A stretch of DNA of 64,000 bases from Bacteroidota bacterium (GTDB lineage Bacteria; Bacteroidota; Ignavibacteria; Kryptoniales; JAKASW01), in the NCBI GenBank assembly GCA_021825585.1, contig JAKAGT010000015.1:1-64000 (forward strand), in the 5' to 3' direction. Shown here piece by piece: positions 33,314 through 42,602 of the stretch (position 1 is the stretch's first letter; the number at the start of each line of letters is the position of its first letter). The position numbers and the translations under genes are program-made. The notes under the pieces were generated by a model, which was not told where the DNA came from, did no database searches, and saw only the letters and a program-made list of their open reading frames with translations.

Positions 33314-35428
33314 ATGCAGAGAAAATGTATGAGTACGATTCATTACAACATTATCGAAAGGCTCTCGGCTGCCATTACCGTATCGCTTTTCGTTGTGATT
33401 GGATGCCTGAGGGCTCAGCCGGGTCCGATCGACGGTTCTCAACACGGGCGATGGTTCAAGAGCATCTCGACCGACAAGGCGCACTACTGTCCACTTTCAT
33501 TGGTAACATTTAACGTGGCCTTCCGGCAGCAGGTGTCAGAGAAAGATCTGGTGATTGTTTACGAGCACCTCGACAGTGTGATCAGCGAGGATACGATTAG
33601 CCTGCAGAACGCGGACAGCACCTCATGGGCCTGGCAGGCGCCGAATATCGATTACTACGGAGTGATGGCAGAACTATATCTGGATAGTTCGAATACGGTT
33701 CTTGATCACACCACGATCGGCATTGATGTGTCTTCGTCATGGAAAAAGTTTCCGCGTTACGGGTTCCTGTCAAGTTATCCTTACATGCCACAAGAGAGCA
33801 TCGACAGCATAATATCGGTACTCAACCGTTACCATATTAACGGGCTTCAGTTCTACGATTGGCAGTATAAGCATAACGAGCCTCTGGCCGGTACCGTTCA
33901 GAATCCGGACTCAGTATGGAAAGATATTGGGAATCGCCCTACGTATTTATCAACGGTTGACGGCTACATCGCAGCCGCTCACCGGCGCGGGATGATGGCA
34001 ATGAATTATAATCTTCTGTACGGCGCATACAGCGACGCCTTCCAGGACGGGGTGAACGTAACCTGGAGTCTGTTCACCGATCCGAACCATCAGTCCCGTT
34101 CGTATTTCCCTCTTCCTCCCCCCACCTGGGCGAGCAATCTGTACATCATGGATCCAGGCAGCACGGACTGGCAGAATTACATATATGCTCAGGAACGAAA
34201 AGTCTTTCTTGCCATTCCTTTCGACGGCTGGCACGTCGATCAATTAGGTGATCTCGGGCCGGAATACGATTATGACGGAAACTCAGTTTTCTTGCCGGGT
34301 ACTTTCACTTCTTTTCTGTCCAATGCCAAGTCTCAGTTGAACGTTGACCTTGTCATGAACGCGGTGGGACAATACGGCCAGCAGCAGATTGCGCAAGCTC
34401 CTGTCGATTTTCTATATACTGAAGTGTGGCCGCCGGATACTACATATGCCGATTTGGTGAATATCATAAACCAAAACAAGACCTACAGCGGAGGCAGGCT
34501 GGCTACGGTACTCGCTGCTTATATGGACGATATTTCAAACGGTTCTGGATTCTTCAACACCCCTGGTATCTTGATGACCGATGCCACCATATTTGCCGCT
34601 GGCGGAGATCATTTGGAGTTGGGAGAGCACATGCTGAACAGCTCGTATTTCCCCAACAGCGGACTTCAGATGAGCGATACTCTCCAGCGGGTACTTGTTC
34701 ACTATTATGATTTCATGGTCGGTTACGAGAACCTTCTCAGGGATGGTGAAAGCGGGGCCGCCCTCCCCTTGAGCGCCTCCATCGGCTCCAGTTCGATTCC
34801 AGTCACCCAACTTCCCCAACTTGGCGGAATTTGGGGGCTGATAGGCGCGAAAGATCACATGATGATCGTGAACTTGATAAACTTCCACAGAGCTGCATCG
34901 ATAAAATGGCGGGATACCGGTGGAATCCAAACCCCTCCTGATACATTGGGTCCGATCAGTTTAAGCTTCAGTTCCAACAGCAGGGTGGTGGATGTGTGGT
35001 CGGCGTCGCCGGATTTTCACGACGGTGCACCGGTGAATCTCCCTTTTACTCAAACGGGTACGAGCGTATCGGTTACCGTCCCGAATTTGCTCTACTGGGA
35101 CATGATCGTTGTACAATATGACTCGACGTTCACTGCGGTCAGAAAAAATCCCAATGGGCCGCCTCGCTCCTTCGTCTTGCATCAGAATTACCCGAATCCT
35201 TTCAATCCATCGACCACGATACAATACGATGTCCCATTCAATACACACGTCACGATAGCGGTGTACAATGTCATCGGAGAAGAAGTCGGGGTCTTGGTGG
35301 ACCGGTATGTGACTGCAGGGAGCCATGAGGTGGCCTTTAACGCTTCCGGGTTAAGCAGCGGGGTTTACATCTGTACCATGAAGGCAAATGATGAATTCCT
35401 TACCAACAAAATGGTCTTTGTAAAATGA
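33314..35428 (+). CDS. GH66 dextranase / cycloisomaltooligosaccharide glucanotransferase-like, T9SS-sorted
   Basis: A 704-residue secreted enzyme. After a signal segment (SAAITVSLFVVIGCLRAQ) come an N-terminal beta domain, then the GH66 barrel with GLQFYDWQYKHNEPL (about 177-191), FDGWHVDQLG with the nucleophile Asp 309, and FLYTEVWPP with the acid/base Glu 370, followed by a beta domain and a type A T9SS tail (HQNYPNPFNPSTTIQY, about 615-704). GH66 enzymes cleave alpha-1,6-glucan or cyclise it; the approximately 90-residue CBM35 insert typical of the glucanotransferases is not evident, favouring a dextranase. The start is unclear: ATG 33314 and ATG 33329 are both possible. The next gene overlaps by 4 bases. 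Confidence 0.85.
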   Translation: MQRKCMSTIHYNIIERLSAAITVSLFVVIGCLRAQPGPIDGSQHGRWFKSISTDKAHYCPLSLVTFNVAFRQQVSEKDLVIVYEHLDSVISEDTISLQNADSTSWAWQAPNIDYYGVMAELYLDSSNTVLDHTTIGIDVSSSWKKFPRYGFLSSYPYMPQESIDSIISVLNRYHINGLQFYDWQYKHNEPLAGTVQNPDSVWKDIGNRPTYLSTVDGYIAAAHRRGMMAMNYNLLYGAYSDAFQDGVNVTWSLFTDPNHQSRSYFPLPPPTWASNLYIMDPGSTDWQNYIYAQERKVFLAIPFDGWHVDQLGDLGPEYDYDGNSVFLPGTFTSFLSNAKSQLNVDLVMNAVGQYGQQQIAQAPVDFLYTEVWPPDTTYADLVNIINQNKTYSGGRLATVLAAYMDDISNGSGFFNTPGILMTDATIFAAGGDHLELGEHMLNSSYFPNSGLQMSDTLQRVLVHYYDFMVGYENLLRDGESGAALPLSASIGSSSIPVTQLPQLGGIWGLIGAKDHMMIVNLINFHRAASIKWRDTGGIQTPPDTLGPISLSFSSNSRVVDVWSASPDFHDGAPVNLPFTQTGTSVSVTVPNLLYWDMIVVQYDSTFTAVRKNPNGPPRSFVLHQNYPNPFNPSTTIQYDVPFNTHVTIAVYNVIGEEVGVLVDRYVTAGSHEVAFNASGLSSGVYICTMKANDEFLTNKMVFVK

Positions 35429-38211
35429 ACAAGTGTTCCATCCGCCGCGCCATACTTAAAGAGATTACTGCATTTGGCACACTTTTTCACCGAATTGTTC
35501 GGGGGGACACTCTTCTACCCATTATCTTCATCTTATTTATAGCCGGGAACGCTATTGCACAGACTTCGAGTCCGGGAACGGTTGTCTTCAATGGAGAGGT
35601 CGACGCAATTGCTCCTTACGGCAACGTAGTATTTGTAGGCGGCAGCTTCAGCTACGCAAGCCCGTTAAGCGGTGGGTTTGCTTCCCTTGATTCCAATGGG
35701 ACTTACGTTTCTACTGCACATGTGTCAGGAACCGTACGGGCCGTTTGTCCTGACGGCGATGGAGGTTACTACATCGGCGGCCAGTTCACTGTGCCTGGGC
35801 ATCCTTCCATTTCCAACTGCGTGCACGTTCTCCAAAATGGATCGATTGACCCTGTATGGATTGTCAGTACTAACGGACAGGTGTGGGCAATCGCACACTC
35901 GGGGAATAATGTGTTCATCGGAGGTTCCTTTACGCAAGTTAACGGACAGCCCGACACCAATCTGGCAGTATGCGACACAGGCACAGCATCTCTCAGCAGC
36001 CGGAATCTGAACACCGATGGTACGGTGAGTACACTCTTCGCATCGGGTGGGACAGTCTACGTCGGAGGGACGTTCACCCGAATCGGTGGACTGCAGCGGA
36101 ACAACCTTGCCTCGATAACCGATAGCAGCGCAGCGGCAACAAGCTGGGCCCCAAATCCCAACGGAGCGGTATATTCGATAGCGATCGCGGGGAATGAGGT
36201 GTATGTGGGAGGGGGCTTTACCGCGATTGGTGGTGCATCGAGAAGTTTTCTTGCATCAGTGGATAGGACCACAGGTGCCGTGAGCAAGTGGAATCCTGCA
36301 CCTAGCAGTTACGTGTTCACGGTCGAAGTGAGCGGCGGCCTGGCTTATGTAGGCGGATTCTTTACAAGTATAGGGGGCCAGGTCAGGAACGGGATCGCGG
36401 CAGTAGACACATCGAGCGGCACAGCCACGAACTGGAATCCCGGACTAAACTCCAATTCATATGCTACTGCGATCGGAATATCGAACGGTGTTGCCTATAT
36501 CGGAGGCGACTTTGTCTCTGTAGGCGGAGCACCGCGACATCGAATAGCGGCTGTGGAGTTGAGCAGCGGGGCAGTTACAAATTGGAACCCGAATGCGGAC
36601 GGGATAGTATACGCACTCTCGGTATCCGGTGACACTGTCTATGCGGGCGGAAGTTTTACAAACATCGGCGGTGAAGTCAGGAACAACATCGCCGCAATAA
36701 ATGTCTCCACAGGAGCTCTGATGCCATGGAATCCCGGATCTAATGGAGCCGTGTCTTCCATAGTTCCCGGCGTGGGTGTTGTTTATGTGGGAGGAAGCTT
36801 TACCGAGATCGGCGGACAGGCGAGGGATTACATTGCGGCTTTGGATGACAGCAACGGGAAAGCAACAAGCTGGTCACCTGACGCAAACAGCAGTGTGAAC
36901 TGCATTTCGTTGTCCGGGAATGTCGTCTACGCGGCTGGCGGGTTCACATGGATCGGGGGCAAATCGAGGAATTTTCTTGCCGCCCTTGACGACCAGACGG
37001 GGCTTGCCACAAGTTGGGATCCCAATCCCGACAACATGGTCGAAGCGATAAAGCCAACAGCCGGTGCAGTGTACATCGGCGGGTTCTTTGATAAGGTGGG
37101 GGACAGTTTACGTATGAACATTGCTGCGGTGGCCCCCCGAACCGGTGCGGTCACCAAATGGGACCCTGACGCGGACGATTTTGTAGATGCCATAACACTT
37201 TCGAAAGGCGTAGTATATGCCGGTGGCGGATTTACACGGATCGGCGGAAGTTCGCGAAACTATGTAGCTGCTCTGGATACTTCGACCGGTCTTGCGACTC
37301 CATGGAATCCCGACGCGGACGCCGCGGTGACTGCGCTTGCTTCGAGCGGCGACGAAATTTACGCAACGGGCTATTTCTCCGTAATCGGCGGTCTCTCTTC
37401 GGATGGCGCGGCTGCATTGAATACGGCAACAGGCGCGGCCACCAGTTGGAATCCTGGCCTTAATTCCGACGCCATGTCGGTGGGGCTGTCATATTACGAC
37501 AAGAGGGTCTATCTGGGGGGAAACTTTACTGCCATAGCAGGGACTTCGGGAAGTTACTTCGGGGGCCTTGGTAACACTGGTGACTATGCGCTGAATAACC
37601 CGCCGGTATTCGGATCATGCCCGGCAACATTAGCTCTCGGGTCGGTACCGTCGAATGCCGTCTCCTCGGATAGTGTTATTATTAAAAATGCCGGTGGCGG
37701 AGACTTATTTATCTCCTCCGTGATTTCAAGCGACAGCGTGTACAGTGTCGCCCCTTCTTTTGCCGAAATAGCACCCAATGACAGTTTGAAATTCGTCGTT
37801 ACGCTCCGTCAGAATTCTGCCGGCGTCCACGACGGTTTCTTGTTCTTCATTCATAACGGTGTAAGATCGGTTGACACGGTAGATATAAACGCTTCCGTCA
37901 TTCAATCGGTGAGCAGCGGCAAGGGAATTCCATCCGCATTTTTGCTGCTGCAGAATTACCCGAATCCGTTCAACCCGACGACTGTAATCACTTATCAGCT
38001 GCCGACGAACAGTTTCGTCACGCTCAAGGTTTACGACGTTCTTGGAAGAGAAGTCAAGACACTCGTTGATGGATATCAACGGGCCGGAAGTCACTCAGTG
38101 ACATTCTCAGCGGAGTCCTCCGCCGGGGCGGCACTCGCCAGCGGAGTATATTTCTACCGGATGGTGGCCGGCAGCCGTACGTTCTTGAAAAAGATGATGT
38201 TTTTGAAATAA
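35425..38211 (+). CDS. T9SS-sorted beta-propeller repeat protein
   Basis: A 928-residue protein with a long N-terminal export region (hydrophobic at about 31-45, ending IAQ), then 14 repeats of about 46 residues with the core V-Y-V-G-G-x-F-T-x-I-G-G, followed by R-N-x-I-A-A-x-D and G-x-A-T-x-W-N-P (about 50-720). Each likely forms one blade, so two seven-bladed propellers are possible. A beta-sandwich (about 735-830) and a type A sorting tail (LQNYPNPFNPTTVITY, about 835-928) follow. There is no catalytic signature. It starts 4 bases inside the GH66 gene, so translation is coupled. It is probably a surface adhesin or glycan-binding scaffold; this is inference. Confidence 0.75.
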   Translation: MNKCSIRRAILKEITAFGTLFHRIVRGDTLLPIIFILFIAGNAIAQTSSPGTVVFNGEVDAIAPYGNVVFVGGSFSYASPLSGGFASLDSNGTYVSTAHVSGTVRAVCPDGDGGYYIGGQFTVPGHPSISNCVHVLQNGSIDPVWIVSTNGQVWAIAHSGNNVFIGGSFTQVNGQPDTNLAVCDTGTASLSSRNLNTDGTVSTLFASGGTVYVGGTFTRIGGLQRNNLASITDSSAAATSWAPNPNGAVYSIAIAGNEVYVGGGFTAIGGASRSFLASVDRTTGAVSKWNPAPSSYVFTVEVSGGLAYVGGFFTSIGGQVRNGIAAVDTSSGTATNWNPGLNSNSYATAIGISNGVAYIGGDFVSVGGAPRHRIAAVELSSGAVTNWNPNADGIVYALSVSGDTVYAGGSFTNIGGEVRNNIAAINVSTGALMPWNPGSNGAVSSIVPGVGVVYVGGSFTEIGGQARDYIAALDDSNGKATSWSPDANSSVNCISLSGNVVYAAGGFTWIGGKSRNFLAALDDQTGLATSWDPNPDNMVEAIKPTAGAVYIGGFFDKVGDSLRMNIAAVAPRTGAVTKWDPDADDFVDAITLSKGVVYAGGGFTRIGGSSRNYVAALDTSTGLATPWNPDADAAVTALASSGDEIYATGYFSVIGGLSSDGAAALNTATGAATSWNPGLNSDAMSVGLSYYDKRVYLGGNFTAIAGTSGSYFGGLGNTGDYALNNPPVFGSCPATLALGSVPSNAVSSDSVIIKNAGGGDLFISSVISSDSVYSVAPSFAEIAPNDSLKFVVTLRQNSAGVHDGFLFFIHNGVRSVDTVDINASVIQSVSSGKGIPSAFLLLQNYPNPFNPTTVITYQLPTNSFVTLKVYDVLGREVKTLVDGYQRAGSHSVTFSAESSAGAALASGVYFYRMVAGSRTFLKKMMFLK
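35600..37590 (+). repeat. 14 coding repeats of the propeller protein
   Basis: About 135-bp units, diverged at DNA level but clear in protein (YVGGxFTxIGG). The first three and the last two are the most diverged; units 4-10 are the most alike. Confidence 0.7.
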
Positions 38212-38324
38212 CGACATTTGTCGCCTGCAATCCTGCAGAACTCTTGCAAAGCACCCTACAGGAGTGAGCCGATGTATCGCACCTTTGTCAACTTTCTAAG
38301 TAAAATATGAAAGCGGAGCACAAG

Positions 38325-41300
38325 ATGAGAAATGGAAACAACAGATCAGGATTACTAGTGACCGTGGCCGCCATAGCCCTTGTTCTGAGTTTTGCAAGCT
38401 TATCAAGCCTTCATGCCCAGGTCGATTCAACCAACGGCGTGCCAATCACATTCGTATTCAAGCACGCGTTGCTCGCCGGCGAAATGGGAGTGGGGCTGAA
38501 CGGAACTTTTAATAACTGGGGCAACTACTACAATCGTCATCCATATAAAATGCAGAACATCGGCAATGACACGTGGAGTATTACTGTACCGCTGACGCCG
38601 GACAGTGCTGGGATCTACATCCCGCCGACCGGGTCCGGCAACGACGCACCTGGAGTTTATGAGTACAAATTTGTCACCTATAACATTTCAGGTGGGGATA
38701 CGACGATCGTGGGCTGGTTCCCCGATCCACTGGATGCCCGGCAGAATGCGGCTAATAACAACAACTCGATCCTGCATGTCACAAACCCTGCCATCTACAA
38801 TCTCAGTCCGTTGAACGGGAGTACAATAAATATTAAGACTCCGGTAATCTCTGCCAGGATAGCTGCCGCAGAAACAGGGAGACTTGAAGTTTCGAGCATC
38901 GAGTTGACTATCAACGGCGTCGAGGTGGCGAACAGTCCGTCCTATTTCGATTCCACAACCGGCTTATTTTCTTATCCGGTCTCAACCCCTATGACCCCGG
39001 GGAGGTACTCCATGAAATTGAGTGCGATGAGCAGCGATGGTTTCACGGGAGCTGATTCGTCAACCTTCACTGTTTCAAACGCCATAGTGGAAGCACCGTA
39101 CACATTTGTCTTCGACCCGTACAGCCCGAACCTGAAGTTTTTGGGAGACAGTATAACGGCCGTATCTGTACAGGGGCCGTTCAATTTCTACGGCTCGGAT
39201 CCGCTGAGCGGACCAGATTCGGAGGGTGTTTTCAAAGCGGACGAAATGCTCCCTGTGGATCAGGAGGTCACGAATTATCAGTTCATTGTCAGAGGCGCGA
39301 GCGCCGTGGCAGGTTATGTGCCCGATCCAGATAACCCCAACCTGACGTCCGATTATTCTCCTTATGTGATCAAGACGATAAACCATGATCCGAAGATAGA
39401 ACCATCGAGCCCGGTTCAAGGAAAAGTATTCTGGTCGCCTGCCGCACCTGTAAATATCAGCGCCGTGATTACGGAGAACGACAGCGGCACTGCCATCGAC
39501 ACGAATTCCATCCATGTATACTATGATGGTACTGAGATACCTCATTCGGTGGATTCGGTTGCAAACGGTTACTCGATCAACTCGGTGGTATCGAGCCCGT
39601 CCATTGGAAGGCACGTCGTTAGTTTCGCAGGAGCCGATGCGGACGGGAACAAAGCGGCTGTAAGTTACCTTACTTTCGGAGTTTACCAGCCAAACACGGG
39701 CTACTACTATGTGGATGGGGAGAATGACGACGACGGTCCCGGCGGATACTCCTACCCGTCAGGAGTTGCGCCGCATGCGGGCGATCTGCATGATATTCAC
39801 ATCACGACGAATGCCGCAGGCGACTCTCTCGAGTTTACCGTTGACATGGGAGCCATCGACAACTATACACGGTTTGCGCTCGAAATTACGAACAAGCTTG
39901 AACAGCAAGACTATGTCGATGCTCTCCCGGCCGTGAATCTGAAGGTACCTGAGTGGAACAACCGTGGCGTGTACATGATAATCGGTGCCCCGAATTCCTC
40001 TCAACTCGACACGACAGATAACGTACTATTTGTTTCACGCGATCCGCTCGAGAAAGCTACGGCCATAACCGTGAACCCCGATGCTGAAACTTCATCCCAA
40101 TTCAGATTTGCTATTCCGCTCTCCGATATCGAAAGCGTCCTGGGGTCGTATTCGGGAAAGTGGTACTTCACGGGGTTTACTTTCTTCGGCAGCACCGGCG
40201 GAGCAATTTCCGTCCCGCCTGAACAGGACAATCCTTACGTGTACAATGTTGCTTTCGACGGCACGGCTGGAATCCAGCACCGGCTATTGTCTGACTATAT
40301 CGGCGGCTTCAATATCGGTGCGCCCAGACTCGCCGTAATCGGAACACTTGGGAGAGGAACTGCGGCGATCACGCCGTCCGAGATCAGCCCCGCACTGGCG
40401 AACAGGCCCTATATTAATATCCTGACAGACGGTGGCGATTGGTATGAGGATACCTTAAGGGTGTATGCGGAGGTCAGCGATAGCTCGATCACCAGTGCGG
40501 ACGTCAGGGTCACGAACAACGGTTTTGTCCACGACACGACAGTTGCAGTCACATCAGGTCTCCTCTCGGCACTTCTGCCGCTAACTGACGGTGTTAATAG
40601 AATCAGCGTCTCTGTCGTGAAATCCGGCGACACAACTACCAGCAAAGCGGTCGAATTCCATTACTGGGCGGATCATTCCACCGACATCATCATAAAATAT
40701 TCCATAAGCGGAAATTCCGTTACCATGGATGCGAGCTCGTCGACAAATCCCGATGGTCTGCCGGTTGCCTACTCATGGACGCCTGATCCTTCCAACCCTG
40801 CGCCCGTGACGCTCCAGGGAGCCAACACGGCCACGGCTTCCTATACCTCGCCGGTGACTGACGGTGAGTATTACTTCGATGTCGATGCGATGACGAGTCT
40901 CGACACTTCGTGGGCGCGTGCCGTTGTCGTTGTCGACTCGGGGCAGGCGCACACCGTGGATTTGATTACTTGGCACCCGTCATGGGTCGATACCATGGTC
41001 GTTTATGAAATATACATCAGATCGCTCAGCCTTTCGGGGAAGATGAGTGCCGTGACAGGCAGGATACCCCAGTTGAAGACCCTAGGAGTTAATTGCATTT
41101 GGCTCATGCCAATTTACCAGTCTTCCCAACTTTCGTCGGATCAGCCCGGTTACACTGTGACGAACTACTATGGAGTGAATCCGGATTACGGAACCAAGGC
41201 CGATCTCACTAAGCTGGTGAATACCGCCCACCAGTATGGCATCAAAGTTATACTCGACATGGTCATCAACCACACCTCCGCACTGCACCCGTTCATGCAG

Positions 41301-42602
41301 GACGCATTCAAGTACAATGGTTACTCCCCTTATTACAGCTTTTATAACTGGAACTCCAACGGCAGTTATCAGACGATGCCGGGATGGTGGAATCTGCCGA
41401 ACATCAACTACGAAACACCATGGGTAAGACAATATCTTCTGCGAATGTTGAAGTATTGGGTGGAGAACTTCAACATAGATGGCTACCGATTTGACGTTGC
41501 GTGGGGAATAAACGACGACCGCGCATCGGGCCCCGCTTTTTTACAGAGCATGAGGGCGGAGCTTAAGGCAGTCAAGCCGGATATTTACCTCCTCGGTGAA
41601 TGCGACGCCACAGGCCTTCAGTATTTCGACGGGAAGTTCGACAGCGGTTACGATTGGTCGCTCTATGGCCTTATGCAATCGACGATCAACCATATTTCCA
41701 ATGTTACATCGCTCGACAGCCTCATAAACTGGTATAGACGGCCTTCGTATCCGTCAGACATTCTGCCGTTTCGCTTCCTCGAGAATCATGATCAGGCAAG
41801 ATTCATAAGCCAGTTCAGCGTCTCTCAAACCAAGATGGCTGCTGCGCTTCTCTACACGCTTCCCGGCGTTCCGATGGTTTATGCCGGGCAGGAGGTAGGC
41901 GAGACGGCTCAGCGAAGCATAATAGACTGGAGCGATCCCAATAACTTACAGCCTTACTATAAAAGCCTGATCCACATTCGTGATGGGAATCCTGCTCTCC
42001 AGCAAGGAACCTTCATGAGGCTGAAGACGACCGCAGGCGATTCGGTGTACGCTTACCTTAGAATGTCGGGGAATGACAGAGTGATAGTTGTCAACAACTT
42101 CTACAGCAACGAGGTCAATGCTGTTCTCAGTGTACCGTCGGATACTCTGCATCTCGATTCAACCAAAACCTGGTACGCGAACGATGTGCTTAACTCGACG
42201 ACGCAGCCCGTGACGGCAGCGAGTTTGGGCTCATTTGGCATCAAGCTGGCTCCGTACCAGTCGGAGATCATCGAACTGGCCAACTCTCCGCTTACCGCGG
42301 TCGATGAAAAACCGGTAACTCCGCGAAGGTTCAGGCTTCTACAGAATTTTCCCAACCCGTTTAATCCCACTACAATAATCGAGTATGAAATACCGAAGCA
42401 GGAGAGAGTGACACTCGAAATCTACGACGTCCTTGGTCAGAGGGTGGCAACTCTCGTCGATGGCATGCTCCAGCCTGGTGAGTATTCAGCGGTCTGGAGG
42501 GGGACAAATAATGAGGGCGTACACGTGGCAACCGGAGTCTACTTCTATCGACTCAGGGCTGGAGATTTCCTGAGCGTAAAGAAGATGCTGCTTCTGAAAT
42601 GA
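38325..42602 (+). CDS. Multidomain T9SS-sorted GH13 alpha-amylase/pullulanase-like enzyme
   Basis: About 1425 residues. Domains in order: signal peptide (to about 33, LHAQ), a CBM48-like domain with GLNGTFNNWGNYYNRHPYKM and YEYKFVTYN (about 40-150), Ig-like domains (150-450), a glucodextranase-C/DOMON-like domain (about 460-645, YYYVDGENDDDGPG, FTVDMG, FRFAIPLSDI), more Ig-like domains (645-880), the GH13 barrel (about 885-1220) and a T9SS tail (LQNFPNPFNPTTIIEY). Catalytic residues are Asp 1057 (DGYRFDVAWG), Glu 1092 (LLGECDA) and Asp 1156 (LENHDQ). ATG 38325 is chosen because GGAG lies 6 bases upstream; 38307 adds six residues. It should hydrolyse alpha-1,4-glucan at the cell surface. The next gene overlaps by 4 bases. 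Confidence 0.85.
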   Translation: MRNGNNRSGLLVTVAAIALVLSFASLSSLHAQVDSTNGVPITFVFKHALLAGEMGVGLNGTFNNWGNYYNRHPYKMQNIGNDTWSITVPLTPDSAGIYIPPTGSGNDAPGVYEYKFVTYNISGGDTTIVGWFPDPLDARQNAANNNNSILHVTNPAIYNLSPLNGSTINIKTPVISARIAAAETGRLEVSSIELTINGVEVANSPSYFDSTTGLFSYPVSTPMTPGRYSMKLSAMSSDGFTGADSSTFTVSNAIVEAPYTFVFDPYSPNLKFLGDSITAVSVQGPFNFYGSDPLSGPDSEGVFKADEMLPVDQEVTNYQFIVRGASAVAGYVPDPDNPNLTSDYSPYVIKTINHDPKIEPSSPVQGKVFWSPAAPVNISAVITENDSGTAIDTNSIHVYYDGTEIPHSVDSVANGYSINSVVSSPSIGRHVVSFAGADADGNKAAVSYLTFGVYQPNTGYYYVDGENDDDGPGGYSYPSGVAPHAGDLHDIHITTNAAGDSLEFTVDMGAIDNYTRFALEITNKLEQQDYVDALPAVNLKVPEWNNRGVYMIIGAPNSSQLDTTDNVLFVSRDPLEKATAITVNPDAETSSQFRFAIPLSDIESVLGSYSGKWYFTGFTFFGSTGGAISVPPEQDNPYVYNVAFDGTAGIQHRLLSDYIGGFNIGAPRLAVIGTLGRGTAAITPSEISPALANRPYINILTDGGDWYEDTLRVYAEVSDSSITSADVRVTNNGFVHDTTVAVTSGLLSALLPLTDGVNRISVSVVKSGDTTTSKAVEFHYWADHSTDIIIKYSISGNSVTMDASSSTNPDGLPVAYSWTPDPSNPAPVTLQGANTATASYTSPVTDGEYYFDVDAMTSLDTSWARAVVVVDSGQAHTVDLITWHPSWVDTMVVYEIYIRSLSLSGKMSAVTGRIPQLKTLGVNCIWLMPIYQSSQLSSDQPGYTVTNYYGVNPDYGTKADLTKLVNTAHQYGIKVILDMVINHTSALHPFMQDAFKYNGYSPYYSFYNWNSNGSYQTMPGWWNLPNINYETPWVRQYLLRMLKYWVENFNIDGYRFDVAWGINDDRASGPAFLQSMRAELKAVKPDIYLLGECDATGLQYFDGKFDSGYDWSLYGLMQSTINHISNVTSLDSLINWYRRPSYPSDILPFRFLENHDQARFISQFSVSQTKMAAALLYTLPGVPMVYAGQEVGETAQRSIIDWSDPNNLQPYYKSLIHIRDGNPALQQGTFMRLKTTAGDSVYAYLRMSGNDRVIVVNNFYSNEVNAVLSVPSDTLHLDSTKTWYANDVLNSTTQPVTAASLGSFGIKLAPYQSEIIELANSPLTAVDEKPVTPRRFRLLQNFPNPFNPTTIIEYEIPKQERVTLEIYDVLGQRVATLVDGMLQPGEYSAVWRGTNNEGVHVATGVYFYRLRAGDFLSVKKMLLLK

